Assembly (NCBI GenBank): GCA_002305965.1
Contig: DBRM01000080.1
Coordinates: 1 to 64,000, forward strand
DNA from: Syntrophomonas sp. UBA1368
Lineage (GTDB): Bacteria > Bacillota > Syntrophomonadia > Syntrophomonadales > Syntrophomonadaceae
Reading direction: 5' to 3'
DNA length: 64,000 bases
A program made the position numbers and the translations under genes. The notes below the pieces were generated by a model. It had not been told where the DNA came from. It made no database searches and saw only the letters and a list, made by a program, of their open reading frames with translations. Shown here piece by piece: positions 21,923-29,618 of this stretch. Positions within the stretch are counted from its first letter, which is position 1. Each line of letters starts with the position of its first letter.

Positions 21923-22756
21923 TCAAATATTCAGCTCAATACTGCCCTTGTATACATGAGTTGCAGGTCCGGTCATATATACATGATTGTCAGATTCCTG
22001 CCACTCAATCAGCAAATCTCCTCCGGGCAGATGAACTGTAGCTTTCCTCTCGCTTTGGCCATTCAATACCGCAGCCACCAGTGTTGCACAGGCACCTGTC
22101 CCGCAGGCTTGAGTTATCCCTGCTCCTCTCTCCCATACGATCAGTGATATATCCGCAGGATCATTTACCTGAACAAACTCCACATTGGTACGAGCTGGAA
22201 AGCAGCTATGATTCTCAATCAAAGGACCCCATTTGGCGACATCGATCTTATTGATATCTTCTGTTAAAATAATGCAGTGCGGGTTTCCCATGGATACAAT
22301 TGTAACTTCGAATGAAGCGTCGTTTATTTTGATAACGGTTTTAATATCTGATCCCAGCACAGGAATACTGGCCGGCTCCAATATCGGCTCACCCATATCA
22401 ACTCTTACCAAAAGGTTTTGTTCACACCCGCTTAGTATTTCCGGATACTTAACTCCCGCCTGTGTTTTAACTGCCACAGGATTCTTGTTTGTTATCCTGT
22501 TCTGCCAGGCGTATTGAGCCACACATCTTATAGCATTCCCGCACATTTCTGCTTCACTTCCATCAGGATTAAATATCCTCATGAATAAATCAGTGTCTTC
22601 ACCGCAGCCAAATGCGACCAGACCATCAGCTCCTATACCGTAATAACGATCACACAATTGAACGGCATACTGTTGAAGTACTTCGGCCTCCTGCCAGCTT
22701 GCCACGTGGGTAATAACAAAATCATTTCCCAAACCGTGCATTTTAACAAATTCCAT
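21923..22756 (-). CDS. dapF: Diaminopimelate epimerase
   Basis: Cofactor-free epimerase that turns LL-diaminopimelate into the meso form for lysine and peptidoglycan. The 277-residue protein keeps both catalytic cysteines (Cys72 in MCGNA and Cys218 in ACGTG) and the substrate residues Asn11, GNPHC, RTNVE and WERGAG. It is therefore the active enzyme, in contrast to the degenerate copy fused to CarB. GGGAGG precedes the ATG. It lies 43 bases after the ANTAR regulator gene and is probably co-transcribed with it. Confidence 0.95.
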   Translation of the reverse strand: MEFVKMHGLGNDFVITHVASWQEAEVLQQYAVQLCDRYYGIGADGLVAFGCGEDTDLFMRIFNPDGSEAEMCGNAIRCVAQYAWQNRITNKNPVAVKTQAGVKYPEILSGCEQNLLVRVDMGEPILEPASIPVLGSDIKTVIKINDASFEVTIVSMGNPHCIILTEDINKIDVAKWGPLIENHSCFPARTNVEFVQVNDPADISLIVWERGAGITQACGTGACATLVAAVLNGQSERKATVHLPGGDLLIEWQESDNHVYMTGPATHVYKGSIELNI

Positions 22757-22799
22757 CCTTTATCCTCCCGTTAACTTTCCATTAATTCCGCCTGATTTC

Positions 22800-23354
22800 T
22801 TAGGCATCTGTCTCAATAACAGCGCAGGCAATCTTTATCAAACTGGTTGACTTATCCATACTGAGCTTACGCATTTTACTGTAAGCTTCCTCTTCACTGA
22901 TTCCCATTTGCTTCATAAGTACGCCTTTCGCCTTCTCGATCATCTTACGGTTTTCCAGGTTTTCCCGCATTTTGTTGACTTCATTTCTCATTGAGTTAAA
23001 GCGCTGATGGTAAAGCAAACATATTTCCACTGCTGACAAAAGGGTTTCCGGTGAAAAAGGTTTCATTATCTGTGGTAATTTATCCGTTGAGTAACTTCGC
23101 AAATCATCGGTTAATATAAGTACAGCAGCTAACTGGTCATATTCAATTATGCCCGCTGCTTCGAGAATACTGCCACCTTCAATATCACTGGCTATAATAA
23201 CCAAATCCGGGAACAGTCTGCGGGTTTCGCGCAGAAGCTCAGGCACATTGTTCACTTCCCCTGCTATGCTGTATCCGTATTTAATCAGTATTGTTTTCAA
23301 TGAATTCCTGGTTATCACATTGCCCTCTGCTATTATTATTTTTGCCTTTGGCAA
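22800..23354 (-). CDS. ANTAR-domain transcription antiterminator with degenerate receiver (NitR-like)
   Basis: The 184-residue protein has an N-terminal receiver-like fold (about 1-120), a helical linker and a C-terminal ANTAR RNA-binding domain (about 130-184, with MIEKAKGVLMKQMGISEEEA). ANTAR proteins bind paired hexaloop hairpins and prevent termination; NitR of solventogenic clostridia does this for glnA. The receiver lacks a normal acidic pocket: the expected Asp pair is Glu-Gly and the phospho-Asp position after PDLVII is Ala, though the Thr and the Lys of MKPF remain. Start is TTG with AGGTGA six bases upstream. A terminator and hexaloop hairpin precede it, suggesting autocontrol. Confidence 0.88.
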   Translation of the reverse strand: MPKAKIIIAEGNVITRNSLKTILIKYGYSIAGEVNNVPELLRETRRLFPDLVIIASDIEGGSILEAAGIIEYDQLAAVLILTDDLRSYSTDKLPQIMKPFSPETLLSAVEICLLYHQRFNSMRNEVNKMRENLENRKMIEKAKGVLMKQMGISEEEAYSKMRKLSMDKSTSLIKIACAVIETDA

Positions 23355-23370
23355 ATGCCATCACCTGCCT

Positions 23371-23434
23371 TAATAAAAATAAGGGTGCTTAAGCCGCAGC
23401 TTTTTTTTTTAAAACCTGCACCTCAAGGACACCC
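23371..23434 (-). terminator. Attenuator terminator before the ANTAR gene
   Basis: GGGTG/CACCC, CTTGAG/CTTAAG and GCAG/CTGC stack into one long interrupted stem (23383-23434), followed on the minus strand by TTATTTTTATT. It ends only a few bases before the AGGTGA ribosome site of the ANTAR gene, so it sits in that gene's own leader. Confidence 0.6.
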
Positions 23435-23442
23435 TCATCCTT
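23425..23442 (-). promoter_or_regulatory. Candidate ANTAR-binding hairpin in the ANTAR gene leader
   Basis: AAGGAT and GTCCTT (one wobble) close a loop GAGGGT. G is at position 4; position 1 is G, as in the glnA leader. The 3' half belongs to the 5' arm of the terminator at 23383-23434. The rest of the 23355-23674 gap is AT-rich and holds the purA terminator and the 12-mer described under findings. Confidence 0.4.
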
Positions 23443-23607
23443 TCATTAAACTATTCAATTACTATTCACATTTGTATTATTATGTTTAAAAATAATAAAT
23501 GCAACCTAATTACAAAAGATATATTGTATACCTTTTATTTCAAATATTAACCACTGCTCAGACTTTAAATTTATCTGCTATACCATGCCGTATAAGCATG
23601 GATCATG

Positions 23608-23636
23608 AAAACAAGCCATCCCATGAGGATGGCTTG
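23608..23636 (-). terminator. Intrinsic terminator after purA
   Basis: A perfect ten-pair stem (23612-23621 with 23627-23636, five-base loop) is followed on the minus strand by TTTTC. It lies 39 bases past the purA stop. Confidence 0.7.
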
Positions 23637-23674
23637 CATACATATTAATATCCACGTCAGAAATTTAACGGATG

Positions 23675-24952
23675 CTAAAAAAGCTTATTGCCAATAATTG
23701 TTTGCGCTCTTTTGGGTCCTACTGCGATCAGGGAGTATTTAACCCCTGTAAGTTCCTCAATTTTCTCAATATACTCCCGGGCTTTTAGCGGAAGTTCTTC
23801 ATAAGTGGTGGCACCGGTTATGTCCTGTTGCCAGCCAGGCATTTCAATATATTCCGGGGTACATGCTGCCAACACATCTGCGTTTTCAGGAAACTCAGTT
23901 AATAATGTACCTTTGTATTTATAACCCACACAAATTTTGATGGTTTCAAAAGTATCCAGTACATCCAGTTTGGTAATAGCAAAATCAGTCAAGCCGTTAA
24001 TTCTGACTGCATATCGCAATATAACCGCATCCAGCCATCCACAACGCCTGGCCCTTCCTGTAGTGGTACCGAATTCTGCACCTCTGGCTCTCAGCAACTC
24101 TCCGTCAGCATCAAAAAGTTCTGTGGGGAATGGTCCTTCTCCTACCCGGGTAGTATAAGCTTTTGCTACACCCAGAACCCGGCTTATGCAAGTGGGCCCG
24201 ATGCCGGCTCCGGTGCAAGCCCCGCCGGCAATGGGGTGGGACGATGTAACATATGGATAGGTACCATGATCGATATCCAGCAAGGTTCCCTGCGCTCCTT
24301 CAAACAGCACTTTCTGTCCTGCTTGTATCGCTTGATAAACCAGGTAAGAAGTGTCTGCCAGGTATTTTTTCAGTTGTTCGGCCTGCCCGGACAATTGATC
24401 CAGCAGATCCTGATAATGAAATCCTTTTTCATGATAGATCTCTTCGATGATCCGGTTTTTATATTCTACCTGGGCTTTGAATCTGGCTTTAAAGTTATCG
24501 GTCAATTCAACCAGATCGCTCATCCTGAAGCCGATACGATTGATTTTATCTGCGTAAGTCGGTCCGATTCCTCTTTTGGTTGTACCAATTTTACTGCTGC
24601 GTTCTTCCAATTCATCGATCTTTTTATGATAGGGCATAACCACCGGAGCTCTCAGACTGATCTTCAAATTATCCGTACTGATTCCTCTTTCATTCAACCC
24701 CTTGATTTCCTCGAGCAGCTTTTCCATGTCAACCACGACACCGTTGCCGACTACACAAAGTGTCTCGGGGTACAAAATGCCTGAAGGAATAAGATGGAGC
24801 TTGAATTGCTCATGGGCTACTTCTACAGTGTGTCCGGCATTGCTCCCGCCCTGATATCGGACCACACAGTTCGCCTGCTCGGCAAGAAAATCAGTTATTT
24901 TCCCCTTGCCTTCATCTCCCCATTGTGCGCCAACCAGTACCACTGCTGACAT
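23675..24952 (-). CDS. purA: Adenylosuccinate synthetase
   Basis: GTP-dependent ligation of aspartate to IMP, first step from IMP to AMP. The start is placed at MSAVVLVGAQWGDEGKGK, seven bases after GGGGGGTG, giving 425 residues; five extra in-frame residues upstream overlap the ribosome site. The phosphate loop GDEGKGK, the SNAGHT block with its catalytic His and GTTKRGIGP are intact. A textbook promoter lies about 100 bases upstream and a terminator follows, so it is a single-gene unit heading the nitrogen cluster. Confidence 0.97.
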   Translation of the reverse strand: MSAVVLVGAQWGDEGKGKITDFLAEQANCVVRYQGGSNAGHTVEVAHEQFKLHLIPSGILYPETLCVVGNGVVVDMEKLLEEIKGLNERGISTDNLKISLRAPVVMPYHKKIDELEERSSKIGTTKRGIGPTYADKINRIGFRMSDLVELTDNFKARFKAQVEYKNRIIEEIYHEKGFHYQDLLDQLSGQAEQLKKYLADTSYLVYQAIQAGQKVLFEGAQGTLLDIDHGTYPYVTSSHPIAGGACTGAGIGPTCISRVLGVAKAYTTRVGEGPFPTELFDADGELLRARGAEFGTTTGRARRCGWLDAVILRYAVRINGLTDFAITKLDVLDTFETIKICVGYKYKGTLLTEFPENADVLAACTPEYIEMPGWQQDITGATTYEELPLKAREYIEKIEELTGVKYSLIAVGPKRAQTIIGNKLF

Positions 24953-25050
24953 GGGTACACCCCCCATATTTATTGTCTGAACAAATTAACTGCATTTACA
25001 GGCAGCAATGACCGGATACATCATAAAACACCGGTCTGTACAGCAAACTA

Positions 25051-25079
25051 ATATTAGCAAAAGCACTATTGCCTGTCAA
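25051..25079 (-). promoter_or_regulatory. purA promoter
   Basis: TTGACA (25074-25079) and TAATAT (25051-25056) with exactly 17 bases between them form a near-consensus sigma-A promoter reading toward purA. The leader downstream contains a six-pair GACCGG/CCGGTC stem of unknown role. Confidence 0.8.
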
Positions 25080-25142
25080 TTAAAGTGAGCTCATTTTTGA
25101 GTATGTGTTCTGTATACTTTACGACTATCTGCCAAAGCAGAA

Positions 25143-25168
25143 GAAGCTGGCATTTTTATGCCAGCTTC
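25143..25168 (-). terminator. Hairpin after the acyl-CoA synthetase gene
   Basis: An eleven-pair perfect inverted repeat with a four-base loop starts 18 bases past the stop codon. The sequence after it on the minus strand is only moderately T-rich, so termination efficiency is uncertain. Confidence 0.55.
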
Positions 25169-25185
25169 CAGCATCCGCAGCCGGT

Positions 25186-27108
25186 TTAATCATACAGCGC
25201 GTTGATTTCCCGGGCATATCTTTCCAATACCACCCGATTCTTGATTTTGAGTGTGGGGGTAAGCATGCCATTATCTTCTGTAAACTTGCCCGGCAGAATA
25301 ATATATTTCTTGATTCTTTCATAGTCATCCAGTTCACTGTTGACTTTGGCGATCTCAGCATCTACCAATTCCCTTACCAAAGGATGGTCAGCCACATCCG
25401 CCCCCACATGAACGCAGGTATCCATACCATTGATATTGGCGAATTCCAGCTTGCTTTCGTCGATGGCTATCCCCCGTTCCCGCATTAAGTAAAGAATATA
25501 GTCATAGCCGGGGACCACGACAGCGGTCAAAAACTTTCGGTCATTCCCCACAACGATGATCTGCTCAACCACCGGATTATTTACAAAGCGGGATTCTATC
25601 CTGGCAGGTGCCACATTTTTCCCGGTGTCCAATACGATAATATATTTTTTGCGGTCAACGATCCGCAAGAACCCTTCGTCATCGAATTCCCCTATATCAC
25701 CTGTCCGGAACCAGCCGTCCGGGGTAAAGGATATTTCGTCTTCCTCCGGATTATTATAGTACTTGGTGATAATGCCAATCCCTCTCACCAGTATTTCACC
25801 ATCTTCATCCAGTTTGGCTTCAACCCCGGGTACCATTTTAGATAACCAGCCGATCTTGGTAGCATTAGGATAACCATGATTGATCCCCGCTGCCGTTTCT
25901 GTCAGGCCCCAGCCATTTAAGAGGGGGAAATTTATGGTCAGAAATGCTTCGTGCAGATCGGGCGGCAGCATGCCCCCTCCTGAATAAGCCACTCTTAAGC
26001 GTCCTCCCAACGCATTGTAGTAAACGTCATATATTTCCGCTTTGGCTTTCAGGAAATCTTCTTTTAACTCATTATCCAAACCAATAGTGGGATCAGCAGT
26101 CAAATCTATTGCCCCATTAGGACCTGTCCGGTGCTGTAATACTTTTTTCCCCACTGCCATGGCCCACTCAAATTTTTCTCTGCCTTCCGGCGTACTGGTC
26201 AAAAGTCCTTTGAGACCATTGAATATTCTGTCCCATAACCGCGGCACCAACAAAACCCACGTAGGTTTGATCTCACCAATATCCTGCAGCAAGGTGGTTG
26301 GTTTTTCGGCAAAGCCGATGCAGCCACCCACCGCGATCATGGCAAAATAAGAGTTGTTTCTTTCCCAAATATGCGATAAAGGCAGGAGTGAGAAAGCGGT
26401 GTCTTCATAATTACAATTGGTGCCGCCGATGATCATATGTTTTAAGCTGCGGGTCAGAGAACCGATCATGTCCTCGTGGGTTAAAAGGCTTCCTTTCAAA
26501 AAGCTGCCGGTGGTTCCCGAAGTATAAATAATACTGGATGGATCACTTCCCTGTAATGACTGCCAATTTTGTGTATACCGGTCTGGATTAGCCGCGGCAA
26601 ATTTTTTGCCCAGATCTTCCAGGGTTTTAAGGTTTATGATTTTTTCCGTTTCATTATCAAATGCCTCGTCCAGTACAATGATTTTTTCTATATTCGAACT
26701 TTGCTCCACAACGGATCTGATTCGGGACAGGATTTCTTCATTGCCGACATACATAAATCTGAAACCGGAATGATCGAGCAGGTACTCCACATCATCTGCA
26801 GGAAGGGTTGGGTATGCAGTGACGGTCACGCCTCCGCTGTTTAAGATGGAAAAATCAGCCCAGGCCCATTGTGCACTGGTATGGGCCATCAGACAGACCC
26901 GGTCTCCTTTGGCCAAACCCAAACCAAGTAAACCATTGGCCATTGCCTGAACTTTATCGGCAAATTCATTGTAGGTCATAGTAACGTATGTACCGTTTAC
27001 TTTGTATTTAAGTGCAGGCCTGTCTCCGAAATTCTCGACAGTATTATAAAACATTCGCGGCAGAGTTTTCACCTGTTCCAAAAAAGTGTCCAACATTTTA
27101 GTATCCAA
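25186..27108 (-). CDS. Long-chain acyl-CoA synthetase (AMP-forming)
   Basis: Activates fatty acids to acyl-CoA through an acyl-adenylate. The protein has the AMP-binding P-loop IIYTSGTTGSFLKG, the LLPLSHIWER block, WGLTETAAG and the C-terminal hinge GWFRTGDIGEFDDEG, as in the long-chain FAA1/FadD-like branch. Two starts are possible: a TTG at 27108 with AGGGGG eight bases upstream, used here (640 residues), or an ATG at 27096 with a weaker AGGA. It is monocistronic between purA and the orphan plus-strand gene. Fatty acid activation fits a syntrophic or lipid-using anaerobe, but substrate length is inferred. Confidence 0.88.
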   Translation of the reverse strand: MDTKMLDTFLEQVKTLPRMFYNTVENFGDRPALKYKVNGTYVTMTYNEFADKVQAMANGLLGLGLAKGDRVCLMAHTSAQWAWADFSILNSGGVTVTAYPTLPADDVEYLLDHSGFRFMYVGNEEILSRIRSVVEQSSNIEKIIVLDEAFDNETEKIINLKTLEDLGKKFAAANPDRYTQNWQSLQGSDPSSIIYTSGTTGSFLKGSLLTHEDMIGSLTRSLKHMIIGGTNCNYEDTAFSLLPLSHIWERNNSYFAMIAVGGCIGFAEKPTTLLQDIGEIKPTWVLLVPRLWDRIFNGLKGLLTSTPEGREKFEWAMAVGKKVLQHRTGPNGAIDLTADPTIGLDNELKEDFLKAKAEIYDVYYNALGGRLRVAYSGGGMLPPDLHEAFLTINFPLLNGWGLTETAAGINHGYPNATKIGWLSKMVPGVEAKLDEDGEILVRGIGIITKYYNNPEEDEISFTPDGWFRTGDIGEFDDEGFLRIVDRKKYIIVLDTGKNVAPARIESRFVNNPVVEQIIVVGNDRKFLTAVVVPGYDYILYLMRERGIAIDESKLEFANINGMDTCVHVGADVADHPLVRELVDAEIAKVNSELDDYERIKKYIILPGKFTEDNGMLTPTLKIKNRVVLERYAREINALYD

Positions 27109-27383
27109 TCCTAATACCCCCTTTAGAATAATTACTGCATCAACTGCTGCTTGTTTTATAATCACCCCTTTATATTTTCAATATTTTTCTAATATTCTTG
27201 AGATTTGTTATTAATATTTTACCAAAAAATTTTGTTAAATACTAAAATATTCAGATTCGTACTTTTTTCGATCCATGAGAAATTAAGAAGTGATAATGTC
27301 GCCCAAAGCAGGCAAAATTCCCTTGTAAATATTTACCGCCTCATTATATACTTGATTCACTTTTGGCAAAGGGGGGTATCAAT

Positions 27384-27950
27384 GTGCCATCAGGTAAAAC
27401 CTTGGTATTGTCATTCTTAATAAGCATATTAAGCGGCTTATTTATTTTCCCCGGCCTGGCCTGCGGCATGAATGACGACGACTGTTTCCTGTCTTTAAGC
27501 AACGATTTTTTGCCGGCTTCGGAAGCTTTTACTTCTGTAACAGATAGCTTTGCACAAATGAACATTTGTCTTGCTGCAGAGGATTTCACAGACGGATACT
27601 ATCTAATAAAGGCACAAGCCCCGCAGGAATTACAAGCGAACTTGCAGGAGGCTGGAATTTCCCCTTCATTATCTACACGGATAATAGCAGAGTATTTATT
27701 ATGGAAACCGGAATTGAAGCGGCTGGTATTGATCCCCACAGACAGCATCCCCATCCTTACTGAAGAGCACCGGGAACAAACTGAATGCTTGCTGCTTAAT
27801 AATAACATTATTATCTTCCGCTTGAGATTCTTTGATTGTTACCTGCCTGGAGACCAATATTCCTTATTCGTGACCGGCATACAAAATGAGGGCAGATGGG
27901 TGATTCACGAATGGCAATGGATAAATGAAACCACTCAGCTTCATAGATGA
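27384..27950 (+). CDS. Secreted hypothetical protein, only plus-strand gene
   Basis: I do not recognise the family. The likely start is GTG at 27384, seven bases after a strong AAAGGGGGG, giving 188 residues. A hydrophobic signal segment (about residues 6-26) ends near PGLAC; the Cys could be lipidated but the lipobox is poor. Four further Cys lie downstream. The C-terminal part (YLPGDQYSLFVTGIQNEGRWVIHEWQ) recalls the last strands of NTF2-like domains in small secreted proteins, a weak resemblance only. It is convergent with the tRNA cluster and shares the two-way hairpin at 27963-27994. The sequence 27205-27383 before it is AT-rich with no promoter I can place firmly. Confidence 0.75.
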   Translation: MPSGKTLVLSFLISILSGLFIFPGLACGMNDDDCFLSLSNDFLPASEAFTSVTDSFAQMNICLAAEDFTDGYYLIKAQAPQELQANLQEAGISPSLSTRIIAEYLLWKPELKRLVLIPTDSIPILTEEHREQTECLLLNNNIIIFRLRFFDCYLPGDQYSLFVTGIQNEGRWVIHEWQWINETTQLHR

Positions 27951-27962
27951 ATAAAGTGAAAT

Positions 27963-27994
27963 TAAAAAAAGGTCTGAACAATGTTCAAACCTTT
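27963..27994. terminator. Bidirectional terminator
   Basis: AAAGGT/ACCTTT with an inner TGAAC/GTTCA stem, flanked by seven A residues on the left and a T-rich stretch on the right. On the minus strand it ends the tRNA-Met-Glu-Val unit with a T7 run; on the plus strand it can end the secreted-protein gene. Confidence 0.75.
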
Positions 27995-28004
27995 ATTTAT
28001 CTGC

Positions 28005-28080
<76 letters not shown>

Positions 28081-28083
28081 GAA

Positions 28084-28159
28084 TGGTGACCCCTAGGGGA
28101 CTCGAACCCCTGTTACCGCCGTGAAAGGGCGGTGTCTTAGACCGCTTGACCAAGGGGCC
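28084..28159 (-). tRNA. tRNA-Glu (UUC)
   Basis: Acceptor GGCCCCT/AGGGGTC (one wobble), anticodon stem CCGCC/GGCGG around CTTTCAC with anticodon TTC, and an encoded CCA. Three bases separate it from tRNA-Val. Confidence 0.95.
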
Positions 28160-28165
28160 ATGTGA

Positions 28166-28241
28166 TGGTGGGCCTACCAGGACTCGAACCTGGGACCAAC
28201 CGGTTATGAGCCGGTAGCTCTACCAACTGAGCTATAGGCCC
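28166..28241 (-). tRNA. tRNA with CAU anticodon (Met, possibly Ile2)
   Basis: Acceptor GGGCCTA/TAGGCCC, anticodon loop CTCATAA (anticodon CAT), encoded CCA. The first acceptor pair is a normal G-C, so it is not the initiator. Elongator Met is the default call; Ile2 with a lysidine-modified C34 cannot be separated by eye because the GGCTCATAACCG core is seen in both. Confidence 0.85.
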
Positions 28242-28336
28242 GGGATGCTTTAAAACCCCGCAAGAGTTAGTATATAAAATAAGTGGTAAAAGGTCAATAG
28301 TAAATCTTTTTTCCTGCAGGGATTTAAGTTTGAATT

Positions 28337-28363
28337 AAAAAGCGGTAACTTCCCGGTTACCGC
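28337..28363 (-). terminator. Terminator after tRNA-Asn
   Basis: Eight-pair stem GCGGTAAC/GTTACCGC with a six-base loop, followed on the minus strand by five T residues. It separates tRNA-Asn from the Met-Glu-Val unit. Confidence 0.75.
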
Positions 28364-28376
28364 CTGATTAATCATT

Positions 28377-28451
28377 TGGCTCCCCGAGTAGGATTCGAAC
28401 CTACAACCCTCCGGTTAACAGCCGGATGCTCTACCGTTGAGCTATCGAGGA
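28377..28451 (-). tRNA. tRNA-Asn (GUU)
   Basis: Acceptor TCCTCGA/TCGGGGA, anticodon stem TCCGG/CCGGA around CTGTTAA with anticodon GTT, discriminator G and encoded CCA. Confidence 0.95.
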
Positions 28452-28529
28452 CTGCTTTTTGACTCAACAAGAGATATTATATATTGCCCGATTTCGCTTG
28501 TCAATAGCTTATCTTCGGCATTAACATAA

Positions 28530-29618
28530 TTATTCGATGTAATCCTTCAGTTTTTTGCTGCGAGATGGATGACGTAGTTTTCTTAAAGCTTTTGCTTCGA
28601 TTTGGCGGATTCTTTCCCGGGTAACCCCGAATTCCTGACCCACCTCTTCAAGAGTACGGGGCCGGCCATCATTTAAACCAAAGCGCAGCCGCAATACTTT
28701 TTCTTCCCTGTCCGTCAAAGTACCCAGGATTCCATCCAGATGCTCCCGGAGCAATACAAATGAGGCTGATTCTTCCGGAGACTCCGCTTCCTCATCGGTG
28801 ATAAAATCCCCTAAGTGGCTGTCATCTTCTTCCCCAATTGGTGTTTCCAGCGAAACTGGTTCCTGGGCTACCTTCATGATTTCGATGACTCTTTCCACTG
28901 GTATATCCATTTCCTCAGCCACTTCAATGGGGGTTGGTTCACGCCCCAATGTCTGCAGCAAACTGCGCTGGATTCGCGATAATTTATTGATGGTTTCAAC
29001 CATGTGCACAGGTATTCTAATGGTTCTGGCCTGATCTGCAATGGCTCTGGTAATCGCCTGTCTTATCCACCAGGTAGCATATGTACTGAATTTAAATCCC
29101 TTGCGATAATCAAATTTTTCTACCGCTTTCATCAAACCCAGATTGCCTTCCTGAATAAGATCCAGAAACAGCATGCCCCTGCCTACATAGCGCTTGGCAA
29201 TGCTGACCACCAGTCTTAAGTTCGCTTCGACTAATTGTCTTTTAGCCTCTTCTTCCCCCAATTCAATTCTTTGAGCCAGATCCATTTCCTGTTCTGCTTT
29301 TAAAAGGGGAACCCGACCGATCTCTTTGAGATACATGCGAACCGGATCATCTATTTCGATTCCGTCAGGAACTGTTACTTCCTCGGTTTCAATGCTCTCC
29401 TTCTCAATATCATCTTCAACATCTGCCTCATGATCGACTTCTGACCCAACATTTATACCCAGAGATTGGAGGTGCTCTAATATATCATCCAAATTATCCG
29501 GTTCGAGGTTATAGCCCTGCAGATCATCAACAATTTCTTCATAGGAGAGATGCTTTTTCTTCTTGCCTTTTTCCGCTAAAACGCTTATAGATTCGGCTAA
29601 TTTTTTGTCTGATTTCAT
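28530..29618 (-). CDS. rpoD: Primary sigma factor SigA/RpoD
   Basis: Vegetative sigma-70 subunit of RNA polymerase, 362 residues as in Bacillus SigA. Region 1.1 is followed by region 1.2 ([16 protein letters not shown]), region 2 with [13 protein letters not shown] for -10 recognition, region 3 and region 4 with [20 protein letters not shown] for -35 recognition. AAGGAGG precedes the ATG. The start overlaps the dnaG stop (ATGA), giving the conserved dnaG-rpoD coupling. Confidence 0.97.
   Translation of the reverse strand: MKSDKKLAESISVLAEKGKKKKHLSYEEIVDDLQGYNLEPDNLDDILEHLQSLGINVGSEVDHEADVEDDIEKESIETEEVTVPDGIEIDDPVRMYLKEIGRVPLLKAEQEMDLAQRIELGEEEAKRQLVEANLRLVVSIAKRYVGRGMLFLDLIQEGNLGLMKAVEKFDYRKGFKFSTYATWWIRQAITRAIADQARTIRIPVHMVETINKLSRIQRSLLQTLGREPTPIEVAEEMDIPVERVIEIMKVAQEPVSLETPIGEEDDSHLGDFITDEEAESPEESASFVLLREHLDGILGTLTDREEKVLRLRFGLNDGRPRTLEEVGQEFGVTRERIRQIEAKALRKLRHPSRSKKLKDYIE

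Noticed and set aside
24953..25050. Stem GACCGG/CCGGTC in the purA leader as a purine riboswitch or ANTAR site.
   Set aside because: The conserved purine aptamer core is absent, the loop is 15 bases and no T-run follows.
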